DNA of 64,000 nt. Source: Acanthochromis polyacanthus. Taxonomy: Eukaryota > Chordata > Actinopteri > Pomacentridae. Position 1 is the first letter of the stretch. Each line of letters begins with the position of its first letter. Shown in pieces: positions 43,245-57,840 of the stretch. Under the pieces are notes generated by a model, which was not told the DNA's origin, did not search any database, and saw only the letters and a program-made list of their open reading frames with translations. The position numbers were made by a program, and so were the translations under genes. The stretch covers positions 15,037,858 through 15,101,857 of the forward strand of contig NC_067117.1 in the NCBI RefSeq assembly GCF_021347895.1, written 5' to 3'.

Positions 43245-46200
43245 TAAACTACAATGATTTTCGTGATATTTTTCACAACATTCGAAATTATGACATTTAT
43301 GGTGATATTTTGAATGACATACTAAACTATGACATTTTTAGTGAGTTTTGGACGAAATACTAAACTATGACATTTTAGTGATATTTTGGACGACATACTA
43401 AACTATGACGTTTTTGTCACATTTTGGACGACATACTAAACTGTGACTTTTTTTCACATTTTGGACGATATACTAAACTATGACGTTTTTTTCACATTTT
43501 GGACGACATTCTAAACTACAATGATTTTCGTGATATTTTTCACAACATTCGAAATTATGACATTTATGGTGATATTTTGAACGACATACTAAACTAACAT
43601 TTTTAGTGAGTTTTGGACGAAATACTAAACTATGACATTTTTAATGACATTTTAGTGATTTTTTGGACGACATACTAAAGTATGACATTTTTGTGACATT
43701 TTGAACTACATACTAAGCTATGACATTTTTGTCACATTTTGGACGACATACTAAACTGTGACGTTTTTTCACATTTTGGACGACATACTAAACTACCACA
43801 TTTTTACTGATATTTTGGTGGACCACATTTTGGACGAAATACTAAACTATGACATTTTTAATGACATTTTAGTGATATTTTGCACGACATTACTAAACTA
43901 TGACTTTTTGTCACATTTTGGATGACAGACTGAACTACGACGATTTTAGTGATATTTTCACAACATACTAAACTATGACGTTTTTTGGTCACATTTTGGA
44001 CGACATACTAAATATGACATTTTTGTGACATTTTGAACTACATACTAAGCTATGACATTTTTGTCACCATTTTGGACGACATACTAAACTGTGACGTTTT
44101 TTTCACATTTTGGACGACATTCTAGACTATTGACATTTTAGTGATATTTGGACGACATACTAAACTATGACTTTTTGTCAACATTTTGGACGACAGGACT
44201 GAACTACGACGATTTTAGTGATATTTTTCACAACATACTAAACTATGACGTTTTTGGTCACATTTTGGACGACATACTAAATATGACATTTTAGTGATAT
44301 TTTGGACGACATACTAAACTATGACGTTTGTAGTGATATTTTGGACGACATACTAAACTGTGACTTTTTTTCACATTTTGGACGACATACTAAACTACCA
44401 CATTTTTACTGATATTTTGGTCGACCCACATTTTGGACGACATACTAAACTATGACATTTTAGTGAAATTTTTGACGAAATACTAAACTATGACATTTTA
44501 GTGAGTTTTGGACGACATACTAAACTGTGACATTTTAGTCACATTTTGGACGACATTCTAAACTATGACATTTTTTAGTAACATTTTGGACGACATACTA
44601 AACTGTGACATTTTTGTCACATTTTTAACGATATACTAAACTATGATGTTTTTTCACATTTTGGACGACATTCTAAACTCCAATGATTTTCGTGATATTT
44701 TTCACAACATTCGAAATTATGACATTTATGGTGATATTTTGAACGACATACTAAACTATGACATTTTTAGTGAGTTTTGGACGACATACTAAACTATGAC
44801 ATTTTGTCACATTTTGGACGACATACTAAACTATGACGTTTTTTGTCACATTTTGGACGACATACTAAACTGTGACTTTTTTCACATTTTGGACGACATA
44901 CTAAACTACCACATTTTTACTGATATTTTGGTGGACGACATTTTGGACGAAATACTAAACTATGATATTTTTAATGACATTTTAGTGATATTTTGGACGA
45001 CATACTAAACTATGACTTTTTGTCACATTTTGGACGACAGACTGAACTACGACGATTTTAGTGATATTTTTCACAACATACTAAACTATGACGTTTTTTG
45101 GTCACATTTTGGACGACATACTAAATATGACATTTTTAGTGATATTTTGGACGACATACTAAACTATGACGTTTGTAGTGATTTTTTGGACGACATACTA
45201 AACTGTGACGTTTTTTTCACATTTTGGACGACATACTAAACTACCACATTTTTACTGATATTTTGGTGGACCACATTTTGGACGACATACTAAACTATGA
45301 CATTTTTAGTGAAATTTTTGACGAAATACTAAACTATGACATTTTAGTGAGTTTTGGACGACATACTAAACTGTGACATTTTAGTCACATTTGGACGACA
45401 TTCTAAACTATGACATTTTAGTAACATTTTGGACGACATACTAAACTGTGACATTTTGTCACATTTTAATGATATACTAAACTATGATGGTTTTTCACAT
45501 TTTGGACGACATTCTAAACTCCAATGATTTTCGTGATATTTTTCACAACATTCGAAATTATGACATTTATGGTGATATTTGAACGACATACTAAACTATG
45601 ACATTTTTAGTGAGTTTTGGACGACATACTAAACTATGACATTTTGTCACATTTTGGACGACATACTAAACTATGACGTTTTTGTCACATTTTGGACGAC
45701 ATACTAAACTGTGACTTTTTTCACATTTTGGACGACATACTAAACTACCACATTTTTAGTGATATTTTGGTGGACCACATTTTTGACGAAATACTAAACT
45801 ATGACATTTTAGTGAGTTTTGGACGAAATACTAAACTATGACATTTTAGTGAGTTTTGGACGACATACTAAACTATGACATTTTAGTCACATTTTGGACG
45901 ACATTCTAAACTATGACATTTTTAGTAACATTTTGGACGACATACTAAAACTATGACATTTTTGTCACATTTGGACGATATACTAAACTATGACGTTTTT
46001 CACATTTTGACGACATTCTAAACTACAATGATTTTCGTGATATTTTTCACAACATTCGAAATTATGACATTTATGGTGATATTTTGAATGACATACTAAA
46101 CTATGACATTTTTAGTGAGTTTTGGACGAAATACTAACTATGACATTTAGTGATATTTTGGACGACATACTAAACTATGACGTTTTTTGTCACATTTTGG

Positions 46201-48790
46201 ACGACATACTAAACTGTGACTTTTTTTCACATTTTGGACGATATACTTAACTATGACGTTTTTTTTCACATTTTGGACGACATTCTAAACTACAATGATT
46301 TTCGTGATATTTTTCACAACATTCGAAATTATGACATTTATGGTGATATTTTGAACGACATACTAACTAACATTTTTAGTGAGTTTGGACGAAATACTAA
46401 ACTATGACATTTTTAATGACATTTTAGTGATTTTTTGGACGACATACTAAAGTATGACATTTTTGTGACATTTTGAACTACATACTAAGCTATGACATTT
46501 TTGTCACATTTTGGACGACATACTAAACTGTGACGTTTTTTCACATTTTGGACGACATACTAAACTACCACATTTTTACTGATATTTTGGTGGACCACAT
46601 TTTGGACGGAAATACTAAACTATGACATTTTAATGACATTTTAGTGATATTTTTGCACGACATACTAAACTATGACTTTTTGTTCACATTTTGGGATGAC
46701 AGACTGAACTACGACGATTTAGTGATATTTTTCACAACATACTAAACTATGACGTTTTGGGTCACATCTGGGACGACATACTAAATATGACATTTTGTGA
46801 CATTTTGAACTACATACTAAGCTATGACATTTTGTCACATTTTGGACGACATTACTAAACTGTGACGTTTTTTTCACATTTTTGACGACATTCTAGACTA
46901 TGACATTTCTAGTGAATATTTTGGACGACATACTAAACTATGACTTTTGTCACATTTTGGACGACAGACTGAACTACGACGATTTAGTGATATTTTTCAC
47001 AACATACTAAACTATGACGTTTTGGTCACATTTTGGACGACATACTAAATATGACATTTTTAGTGATATTTTGGACGACATACTAAACTATGACGTTTGT
47101 AGTGATATTTTGGACGACATACTAAACTGTGACTTTTTTTCACATTTTGGACGACATACTAAACTACCACATTTTTACTGATATTTTTGGTCGACCACAT
47201 TTGGACGACATACTAAACTATGACATTTTTAGTGAAATTTTGACGAAATACTAAACTATGACATTTTAGTGAGTTTTGGACGACATACTAAACTGTGACA
47301 TTTTAGTCACATTTTGGACGACATTCTAAACTATGACATTTTAGTAACATTTTGGACGACATACTAAACTGTGACATTTTTGTCACATTTTTAACGATAT
47401 ACTAAACTATGATGTTTTTTCACATTTTGGACGACATTCTAAATCCAATGATTTTCGTGATATTTTTCCACAACATTCGAAATTATGACATTTATGGTGA
47501 TATTTTTGAACGACATACTAAACTATGACATTTTTAGTGAGTTTTGGACGACATACTAAACTATGACATTTGTCACATTTTGGACGACATACTAAACTAT
47601 GACGTTTTTGTCACATTTTGGACGACATACTAAACTGTGACTTTTTCACTTTGGACGACATACTAAACTACCACATTTTTACTGATATTTTGGTGGACGA
47701 CATTTTGGACGAAATACTAAACTATGATATTTTTAATGACATTTTAGTGATATTTGGACGACATACTAAACTATGACTTTTTGTCACCATTTTGGACGAC
47801 AGACTGAACTACGACGATTTTAGTGATATTTCACAACATACTAAAACTATGACGTTTTTGTCACATTTTGGACGACATACTAAATATGACATTTCTTAGT
47901 GATATTTTGGACGACATACTAAACTATGACGTTTGTAGTGATATTTTGGACGACATACTAAACTGTGACGTTTTTTTCACATTTTGGACGACATACTAAA
48001 CTACCACATTTTTACTGATATTTGTGTGGACACATTTTTGGACGACATACTAAACTATGACATTTTTAGTGAAATTTTTGACGAAATACTAAACTATGAC
48101 ATTTTAGTGAGTTTTGGACGACATACTAAACTGTGACATTTTAGTCACATTTTGACGACATTCTAAACTATGACATTTTTAGTAACATTTGTGACGACAT
48201 ACTAAACTGTGACATTTTTGTCACATTTTTAATGATATACTAAAACTATGATGGTTTTTCACATTTTGGACGACATTCTAAACTCCAATGATTTTCGTGA
48301 TATTTTTCACAACATTCGAAATTATGACATTTATGTGATATTTTGAACGACATACTAAACTATGACATTTTAGTGAGTTTTGGACGACATACTAAACTAT
48401 GACATTTTGTCACATTTGGACGACATACTAAACTATGACGTTTTGTCACATTTTTGGACGACATACTAAACTGTGACTTTTTTTCACATTTTGGACGACA
48501 TTACTAAACTACCACATTTTTACTGATATTTTGGTGGACGACATTTTGGACGAAATACTAAACTATGACATTTTTAATGACATTTAGTGATATTTTGAGA
48601 CGACATACTAAACTATGACTTTTTGTCACATTTTGGACGACAGACTGAACTACGACGATTTTAGTGATATTTTTCACAACATACTAAACTATGACGTTTT
48701 AGTGATTTTTGGACGACATACTAAAGTATGACATTTTTGTGACATTTTGAACTACACTAAGCTATGATATTTTTGTCACATTTTGGACGA
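43245..48790 (+). repeat. Two tandem copies of a ~2.77-kb higher-order block
   Basis: The variant GATTTTCGTGATAT occurs at about 43250, 43517, 44680 and 45520, and again at about 46025, 46295, 47445 and 48285, a constant shift of 2.765-2.778 kb. Rare variants match too: GATATTTTGAATGACATAC is at about 43305 and 46078. Most differences between copies are single-base length changes in homopolymers. Confidence 0.8.
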
Positions 48791-51700
48791 CATACAAACT
48801 GTGACGTTTTTTGACTTTTGGACCGACATTCTAAACTATGACAGTTTAGTGATATTTTGGGACGACATCACCTAAACTATGGACTTTTTGTTCACATTTT
48901 GGACGACAGACTGAACTACGACGATTTTTAGTATATTTTCCCAACATACTAAACTATGACGTTTTGGTCACATTTGGACGACATACTAAATATGACATTT
49001 TTAGTGATATTTTGACGACATACTAAACTATGGCGTTTTTAGTGATTCTTGGACGACATACTAAAGTAGACATTTTGTGACATTTTGAACTACATTACTA
49101 AGCTATGACGTTTTGTCACATTTTGGACGACATACTAAACTGTGATGTTTTTTCACATTTTGGACGACATACTAAACTACCACATTTTTACTGATATTTT
49201 GGTGGACCACATTTGGACGACATACTAAACTATGACATTTTTAGTGAAATTTTTGCGAAATACTAACTATGACATTTAGTGAGTTTTGGACGACATTCTA
49301 AACTATGACATTTTTAGTAACATTTTGGACGACATACTAAACTGTGACATTTTTGTCACATTTGGAGATATACTAAACTATGACGTTTTTTTCACATTTT
49401 GGACGACATTCTAAACTACAATGATTTTCGTGATATTTTTCACAACATTCGAAATTATGACATTAATGGTGATATTTGAACGACATACTAAACTATGACA
49501 TTTTTAGTGAGTTTTGGACGAAATACTAAACTATGACATTTTTAATGACATTTTAGTGATATTTTGGACGACATACTAAACTATGACGTTTTTAGTGATT
49601 TTTTGGACGACATACTAACTGTGACGTTTTTTTCACATTTTGACGACATACTAAACTACCACATTTTACTGATATTTTGGTGGACACATTTTGGACGACA
49701 TACTAAACTATGACATTTTTAATGACATTTAGTGATATTGGACGACATACAAACTATGACTTTTTCACATTTTGGACGACAGACTGAACTACGACGATTT
49801 AGTGATATTTTCACAACATACTAAACTTTGACGTTTTTGGTCACATTTTGGGACGACATACTAAATATGACATTTTAGTGATATTTTGGGACGACATACT
49901 AAACTATACGTTTTTAGTGATTTTTTGGACGACATACTAAAGTATGACATTTTGTGACATTTTGAACTACATACTAAGCTATGTAACGTTTTGTCACATT
50001 CTTGGACGACATACTGAAACTATGACTTTTTGTCACATTTGGACGACATACTAAACTACCACATTTTTACTGATATTTGGTGGACACATTTTGGACGACA
50101 TACTAAACTATGACATTTTTAGTTAAATTTTTGACGAAATACTAAACTGTGACATTTTTGTCACATTTTGGACGATATACTAAACTATGACGTTTTTTTC
50201 ACATTTTGGACGACATTCTAAACTATCAATGATTTTTCGTGATATTTTCACAACATTCGAAATTATGACATTTATGGTGATATTTTGAACGACATACTAA
50301 ACTAACATTTTTAGTGAGTTTTGGACGAAATACTAAACTATGACATTTTTAATGACATTTAGTGATTTTTTGGACGACATACTAAAGTATGACATTTTGT
50401 GACATTTTGAACTACATACTAAGCTATGACATTTTGTCACATTTTGGACGACATACTAAACTGTTGACGTTTTTCACATTTTGGACGACATACTAAACTA
50501 CCACATTTTTACTGATATTTTGGTGGACCACATTTTGGACGACATACTAACTATGACATTTTTAGTGAAATTTTTGACGAAATACTAAAACTATGACATT
50601 TTAGTGAGTTTGGACGACATCTAAACATGACATTTAGTAACATTTTTGGACGACATACTAAACTGTGACATTTTTGTCACATTTGGACGATATACTAAAC
50701 TATGACGTTTTTTTCACATTTGGACGACATTCTAAACTACAATGATTTCGTGATATTTTTCACAACATTCGAAATTATGACATTAAGTGGGATATTTGAA
50801 CGACATACTAAACTATGACATTTTAGTGAGTTTTGGACGAAATACTAAAACTATGACATTTTTAATGACATTTTAGTGATATTTTGACGACATACTAAAC
50901 TATGACGTTTTTAGTGATTTTTTGGACGACATACTAAACTGTGACGTTTTTTTCACATTTTGGACGACATACTAAACTACCACATTTTTACTGATATTTT
51001 GGTGGAACCACATTTTGGGACGACATACTAAACTATGACATTTTTAATGACATTTTAGTGATATTTGGACGACATACAAACTATGACTTTTTGTCACATT
51101 TCGGACGACAGACTGAACTACGACGATTTTTAGTGATATTTTTCACAACATACTAAACTATGACGTTTTGGTCACATTTTGGACGAACATACTAAATATG
51201 ACATTTTTAGTGATATTTTGGACGACATACTAAACTATGACGTTTTTAGTGATTTTTTGGACGACATACTAAAGTATGACATTTTTGTGACATTTTGAAC
51301 TACATACTAAGCTATGACATTTTTTGTCACATTTGGGAAGACATACTAAACTGTGACGTTTTTTTCACATTTTGGACGACATTCTTAAACTATGACATTT
51401 TAGTGATATTTTGGACGACATACTACACTATGACTTTTTGTCACATTTTGGACGACAGACTGAACTACGACGATTTTAGTGATATTTTTCACAAACATAC
51501 TAAGCTATGACGTTTTTGTCACATTTTGGACGACATACTAAACTGTGACGTTTTTTTCACATTTGGACGACATACCTAACTACCACATTTTTACTGATAT
51601 TTTGGTGCGACCACCATTTTGGGCGGACATACTAAACTATGACATTTTTAGAGAAATTTTTGACGAATACTAAACCTATGACATTTTAAGTGAGTTTTGG

Positions 51701-54700
51701 ACGACATACTAAACCTATGACATTTTAGTCACATTTTGGACGACATCTAAACTATGACATTTTTAGTAACAATTTTGGACGACATTACTAAACTGTGACA
51801 TTTTTCTCACATTTTGGACGATATACTAACAATGAGTTTTTTTCACATTTTGGACGACATTCTAAACTACAATGATTTTCGTGATATTTTTCACAACATT
51901 CTGAAATTATGACATTTATGGTGATATTTTGAACGACATACTAAACTATTGACATTTTTAGTGAGTTTTGGACGAAATACTAACTATGACATTTTTAATG
52001 ACATTTTAGTGATATTTTGGACGACATACTAAACTATGACATTTTGTCACATTTTGGACGACATACTAAACTATGACGTTTTTGTCACATTTTTGGACGA
52101 CATACTAAACTGTGACTTTTTTTCAACATTTTGGACAAACATACTAAACTACCACATTTTTACTGATATTTTGCGTGGACGACATTTTGGACGAAATACT
52201 AAACTATGACATTTTTAATGACATTTTAGTGATATTTTGGACGACATACTAAACTATGACTTTTTGTCACATTTGGACGACAGACTGAACTAGCGACGAT
52301 TTTAGTGATATTTTTCACAACATACTAAACTATGACGTTTTTTAGTGATTTTTGGACGACATACTAAAGTATGACATTTTTGTGACATTTTGAACTACAT
52401 ACTAAGCTATGATATTTTTGTCACATTTTGGTACGACATACGAAACTGTGACGTTTTTTTCACATTTTGGACGACATTCTAAATTATGACAGTTTAGTGA
52501 TATTTTGGACGACATACTAAACTATGACTTTTTGTCACATTTTGGACGACAGACTGAACTACGACGATTTAGTGATATTTTTCACAACATACTAAACTAT
52601 GACGTTTTTGGTCACATTTTGGACGACATACTAAATATGACATTTTAGTGATATTTGGACGACATACTAAACTATGACGTTTTTAGTGATTTTTTGGACG
52701 ACATACTAAAGTATGACATTTTTGTGACATTTTGAACTACATTACTAAGCTATGACGTTTTTGTCACATTTTGGACGACATACTAAACTATGACTTTTTG
52801 TCACATTTTGGACGACATACTAAACTACCACATTTTTACTGATATTTGGTGGACCACATTTTGGACGACATACTAAACTATGACATTTTAGTTAAATTTT
52901 TGACGAAATACTAAACTGTGACATTTTTGTCACATTTTGGACGATATACTAAACTATGACGTTTTTTTCACATTTTGGACGACATTCTAAACTACAATGA
53001 TTTTCGTGATATTTTTCACAACATTCGAAATTATGACATTTATGGTGATATTTTGAACGACATACTAAACTAACATTTTAGTGAGTTTGGACGAAATACT
53101 AAACTATGACATTTTTAATGACATTTTAGTGATATTTTGGACGACATACTAAACTATGACTTTTTGTCACATTTTGGACGACATACTAAACTATGACGTT
53201 TTTGTCACATTTTGGACGACATACTAAACTGTGACTTTTTTCACATTTTGGACGACATACTAAACTACCACATTTTACTGATATTTGGTGGACCACATTT
53301 TGGACGAAATACTAAACTGACATTTTTAATGACATTTTAGTGATATTTTGGACGACATACTAAACTATGACTTTTGTCACATTTGGACGACAGACTGAAC
53401 TACGACGATTTTAGTGATATTTTTCACAACATACTAAACTATGACGTTTTTGGTCACATTTTGGACGACATACTAAATATGACATTTTTAGTGATATTTT
53501 GGACGACATACTAAACTATGACTTTTTGTCACATTTTGGACGACATACTAAACTATGACGTTTTTGTCACATTTTGGACGACATACTAAACTGTGACTTT
53601 TTTCACATTTTGGACGACATACTAAACTACCACATTTTTACTGATATTTTGGTGGACCACATTTGGACGACATACTAAACTACCACATTTTTACTGATAT
53701 TTTGGTGGACCACATTTTGGACGACATACTAAACTATGACATTTTTAGTGAAATTTTTGACGAAATACTAAACTATGACATTTTAGTGAGTTTTGGACGA
53801 CATACTAAACTGTGACATTTTTGTCACATTTTTAATGATATACTAAACTATGATGTTTTTTCACATTTGGACGACATTCTAAACTACAATGATTTTCGTG
53901 ATATTTTTCACAACATTCGAAATTATGACATTTATGGTGATATTTTGAACGACATACTAAACTATGACATTTTTAGTGAGTTTTGGACGACATACTAAAC
54001 TATGACATTTTGTCACATTTTGGACGACATACTAAACTATGACGTTTTTGTCACATTTTGGACGACATACTAAACTGTGACTTTTTTTCACATTTTGGAC
54101 GACATACGAAAACTACCACATTTTTACTGATATTTGGTGGACCCACATTTTGGACGACATACTAAACTATGACATTTTTAGTGAAATTTTTGACGAAATA
54201 CTAAACTATGACATTTTAGTGAGTTTTGGACGACATTCTAAACTATGACATTTTTAGCAACATTTTGGACGACATACTAAACTGTGACATTTTTGTCACA
54301 TTTTGGACGATATACTAAAACTATGACGTTTTTTCACATTTTGGACGACATACTAAACTATGACTTTTTGTCACATTTTGGACGACAGACTGAACTACGA
54401 CGATTTTAGTGATATTTTTCACAACATACTAAACTATGACGTTTTTAGTGATTTTTTGGACGACATACTAAAGTATGACATTTTTGTGACATTTTGAACT
54501 ACATACTAAGCTATGATATTTTTGTCACATTTTGGACGACATACTAAACTGTGACGTTTTTTCACATTTTGGATGACATTCTAAACTATGACATTTTAGT
54601 GATATTTTGGACGACATACTAAAACTATGACTTTTTGTCACATTTTGGACGACTAGACTGAACTCCGACGATTTTAGTGATATTTTTCACCAACATACTA

Positions 54701-56770
54701 AACTATGACGTTTTTGGTCACATTTGGACGACATACTAAATATGACATTTTTAGTGATATTTTGGACGACATACTAAACTATGACGTTTTTAGTGATTTT
54801 TTGGAGACATACTAAAGTATGACTTTTGTGACATTTTGAACTACATACTAAGCTATGACGTTTTTGTCACATTTTGGACGACATACTAAACTGTGACGTT
54901 TTTTTCACATTTTGGACGACATTACTAAACTACCACATTTTTACTTATATTTTGGTGGACCACATTTTGGACGACATACTAAACTATGACATTTTTAGTG
55001 AAATTTTTGACGAAATACTAAACTATGACATTTTAGTGAGTTTTGGACGACATTCTAAACTATGACATTTTTAGTAACATTTTGGACGACATACTAAACT
55101 GTGACATTTTTGTCACATTTTGGACGATATACTAAACTATGACGTTTTTTCACATTTTGGACGACATTCTAAACTACAATGATTTTCGTGATATTTTTCA
55201 CAACATTCGAAATTATGACATTTATGGTTGATATTTTGAACGACATACTAAACTATGACATTTTTAGTGAGTTTTGGACGAGAATACTAAACTATGACAT
55301 TTTTAATGACATTTTAGTGATATTTTGGACGACATACTAAACTATGACGTTTTTAGTGATTTTTTTGGACGACATACTAAAGTATGACATTTTTGTGACA
55401 TTTTGAACTACATACTAAGCTATGACGTTTTTGTCACATTTGGACGACATACTAAACTTGTGACGTTTTTTCACATTTTTGGACGACATACTAAACTACC
55501 ACATTTTTACTGAATATTTTTGGTGGACCACATTTTGGACCGACATACTAAACTATGACATTTTAGTTAAATTTTGACGAAATACTAAACTGTGACATTT
55601 TTGTCACATTTTGGACAATATACTAAACTATGACGTTTTTTCACATTGGACGACATTCTAACTACAATGATTTTCGTGATATTTTTCACAACATTCGAAA
55701 TTATGACATTTATGGTGATATTTTGAACGACATACTAAACTAACATTTTAGTGAGTTTTGGACGAATACTAAACTATGACATTTTAATGACATTTTAGTG
55801 ATATTTTGGACTACATACTAAACTATGACTTTTGTCACATTTTGGACGACATACTAAACTATGACGTTTTTGTCACATTTTGGACGACATACAAACTGTG
55901 ACTTTTTTTCACATTTTGGACGACATACTAAACTACCACATTTTTACTGATATTTTGGTGGACCACATTTGGACGAAATACTAAACTATGACATTTTTAA
56001 TGACATTTTAGTGATATTTGGACGACATACTAAACTATGACTTTTTGTCACATTTTGGACGACAGACTGAACTACGACGATTTTAGTGATATTTTTCACA
56101 ACATACTAAACTATGACGTTTTTGGTCACATTTTGGACGACATACTAAATATGACATTTTTAGTGATATTGTTGGACGACATACTAAACTATGACGTTTT
56201 TAGTTGATTTTTTGACGACATACTAAAGTATGACATTTTTGTGACATTTTGAACTACATACCAAGCTATGACATTTTTGTCACATTTTGGACGACATTCT
56301 AAACTATGACATTTTAGTGATATTTTGGACGACATACTAAACTATGACTTTTTGTCACATTTTGGACGACAGACTGAACTACGACGATCTTTAGTGAATT
56401 TTTCACAACATACTAAGCTATGACGTTTTTGTCACATTTTGGACGACATACTAAACTGTGACGTTTTTTTCACATTTTGGACGACATACTAAACTACCAC
56501 ATTTTTACTGATATTTTGGGTGGACCACATTTTGGACGAAATACTAAACTATGACATTTTTAATGACATTTTAGTGATATTTTGGACGACATACTAAACT
56601 ATGACTTTTTGTCACATTTTGGACGACAGACTGGAACTACAACGATTTTAGTGATATTTTTCACAACATACTAAACCATGACGTATTTCGTCACATTTTG
56701 GACGACATACTAAACTATAAAGTTTTTGGACACGTTTTGGACGACATACTAATCTATGACATTTTTGTCA

Positions 56771-57303
56771 CCTTTTTTTTTTTTGTTTTGTTTTATATCC
56801 TCTATTAATCCCACGAGGGGAAATTCTGATCTTCGCAAAACATTTATGACCGGCTGTCTCGGGTCGCCGAGCAGCGACACAAAAACAGGACAGATGCTGT
56901 TTTCCAGGGGTTAGGTGGCTAGTTTATTTGAAAGAGTAAGTTTACAACAACTCAACATGTGAGCAGAAAAATCCCAAGTCTGTCTTTAGTTCAGCTGACA
57001 ATATTAGTTCTTGTCTTTTTTACTGGCCAAACTTTTCAGGAAGTAGATGAAGAATAATTAAAGCTCTCATGTAAAATCAAACTTATTTTGGATCCTTGTG
57101 GAGAGTTAGTCTTAGAGTTTGTAAAGCTGTGAGTTTTGGAGTCACATGGATTGTTTGACATTTAATAACCGAGTCCTGAAATAAAATCATCGTTGTGGAT
57201 TTCTGTCATTTAGTCTGGACTAAACAAATAGCAGCATAAATCTCAAACATCATTATGAGGAGTCTGGATTGAGGTTTCTCACTTTGATCAAACATGAAAT
57301 TTA
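56771..57303. other. Right flank of the array with a LINE-like tail
   Basis: The array ends in a T-run, then ATTAATCCCACGAGGGGAAA TTC (about 56793-56815), a common teleost LINE/SINE end. After it comes a CpG-bearing stretch (CGGCTGTCTCGGGTCGCCG) and AT-rich sequence with no recognised gene. Confidence 0.45.
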
Positions 57304-57515
57304 GGTTGGTTTAAAGGAATATTCCACCTTAAATCTTCAAATGTTAACCTAAAAGGTTGGTTTCAGGAAGTATTCCACCTCCAAGGTCCTCGCACATCCA
57401 TCTTAAGGAACATTCCACCAAAACCCCTGGAATGCACCTAGAATGTTGGTTTGATGAGTATTCCATCCAAATCCTCACAAGAGACCTGAGGGGCTGGTTA
57501 AAAGGATATTCCACC
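57304..57515 (+). repeat. Short minisatellite, ~50-bp units
   Basis: GGTTGGTTTAAAGGAATATT followed by CCACCT recurs diverged at about 57304, 57356, 57450 and 57496, with ATTCCACC also at 57412. About four to five irregular units lie immediately before the kinase fragment. Confidence 0.6.
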
Positions 57516-57529
57516 TAAACTCAACTCGG

Positions 57530-57840
57530 GCAGTATGCTGTAACAACAGAAAGAGGTCCCTTTCTGTGGAAGAACCGTGTCCGAGTGTACGATGTCATCA
57601 CTGCTCTGGACATAGACGCCATGATGAGTCAAATCTTTGCGTGGCTGGAGAACCCGGTGAAGTTTGAGAAGTCTCGTGGCGTTAACACCCTGGAGACAGA
57701 GATCTTCCTGAAGTCCGTCCACAAGGAGGAGGACACTTATATCCTCATTGTGGAGGGCTTTCTGCTTTACACCTACGGGCCTTTGATTGACATGCTAAAC
57801 CAACATTACTTTATTTCCATCCCATATGAAGAATGCAAAA
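57530..57840 (+). pseudogene. Nicotinamide riboside kinase (nmrk2-like), partial
   Basis: The frame from about 57530 reads [33 protein letters not shown], then [20 protein letters not shown] and [11 protein letters not shown]. This matches the middle of vertebrate nicotinamide riboside kinases, which phosphorylate nicotinamide riboside to NMN; it is closer to NMRK2 by VKFxxxxGVN. A possible donor (GTGTAG) follows at 57841. The P-loop exon (N-terminal GGKTT region) and the C-terminal GHVWP region were not found on either side. It is therefore an isolated exon pair, an exon separated from the rest by the array, or a dead fragment. No stop or frameshift lies inside the recognised part. Family confident, status uncertain. 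Confidence 0.65.

Larger units (their letters stand above)
37957..56770. repeat. Tandem satellite/minisatellite array, 38-39-bp units with higher-order structure
   Basis: About 18.8 kb, without visible interruption, of units built on TTTTGGACGACATAC, TAAACTATGAC and a T-rich linker. That is roughly 480-490 units. Linkers fall into recurrent subtypes (AGTGATAT, GTCACAT, AGTAACAT, AGTGAGT, TTTTCACAT). A distinctive variant, GATTTTCGTGATATTTTTC then CAACATTCGAAATTATGAC, recurs about 18 times. The arrangement of subtypes repeats over 0.7 kb and 2.8 kb scales. 39-bp units are 13 codons, so some stretches translate into a spurious 13-residue repeat (DILDDILNYD type); I do not regard these as genes. 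No spacer, gene or mobile element was recognised inside. Indels of one base are dense from about 46.6 to 52.2 kb. Confidence 0.97.

Noticed and set aside
38028..55065. Several open frames with a 13-residue DILDDILNYD-type repeat inside the array
   Set aside because: They follow from 39-bp units being a multiple of three. They break wherever a unit is 38 bp, lack introns or promoters, and have no family match.
37957..56770. Regular direct repeats suggesting a CRISPR-like array
   Set aside because: Units are contiguous with no unique spacers, the genome is vertebrate, and no cas-like gene is present. It is a tandem satellite.
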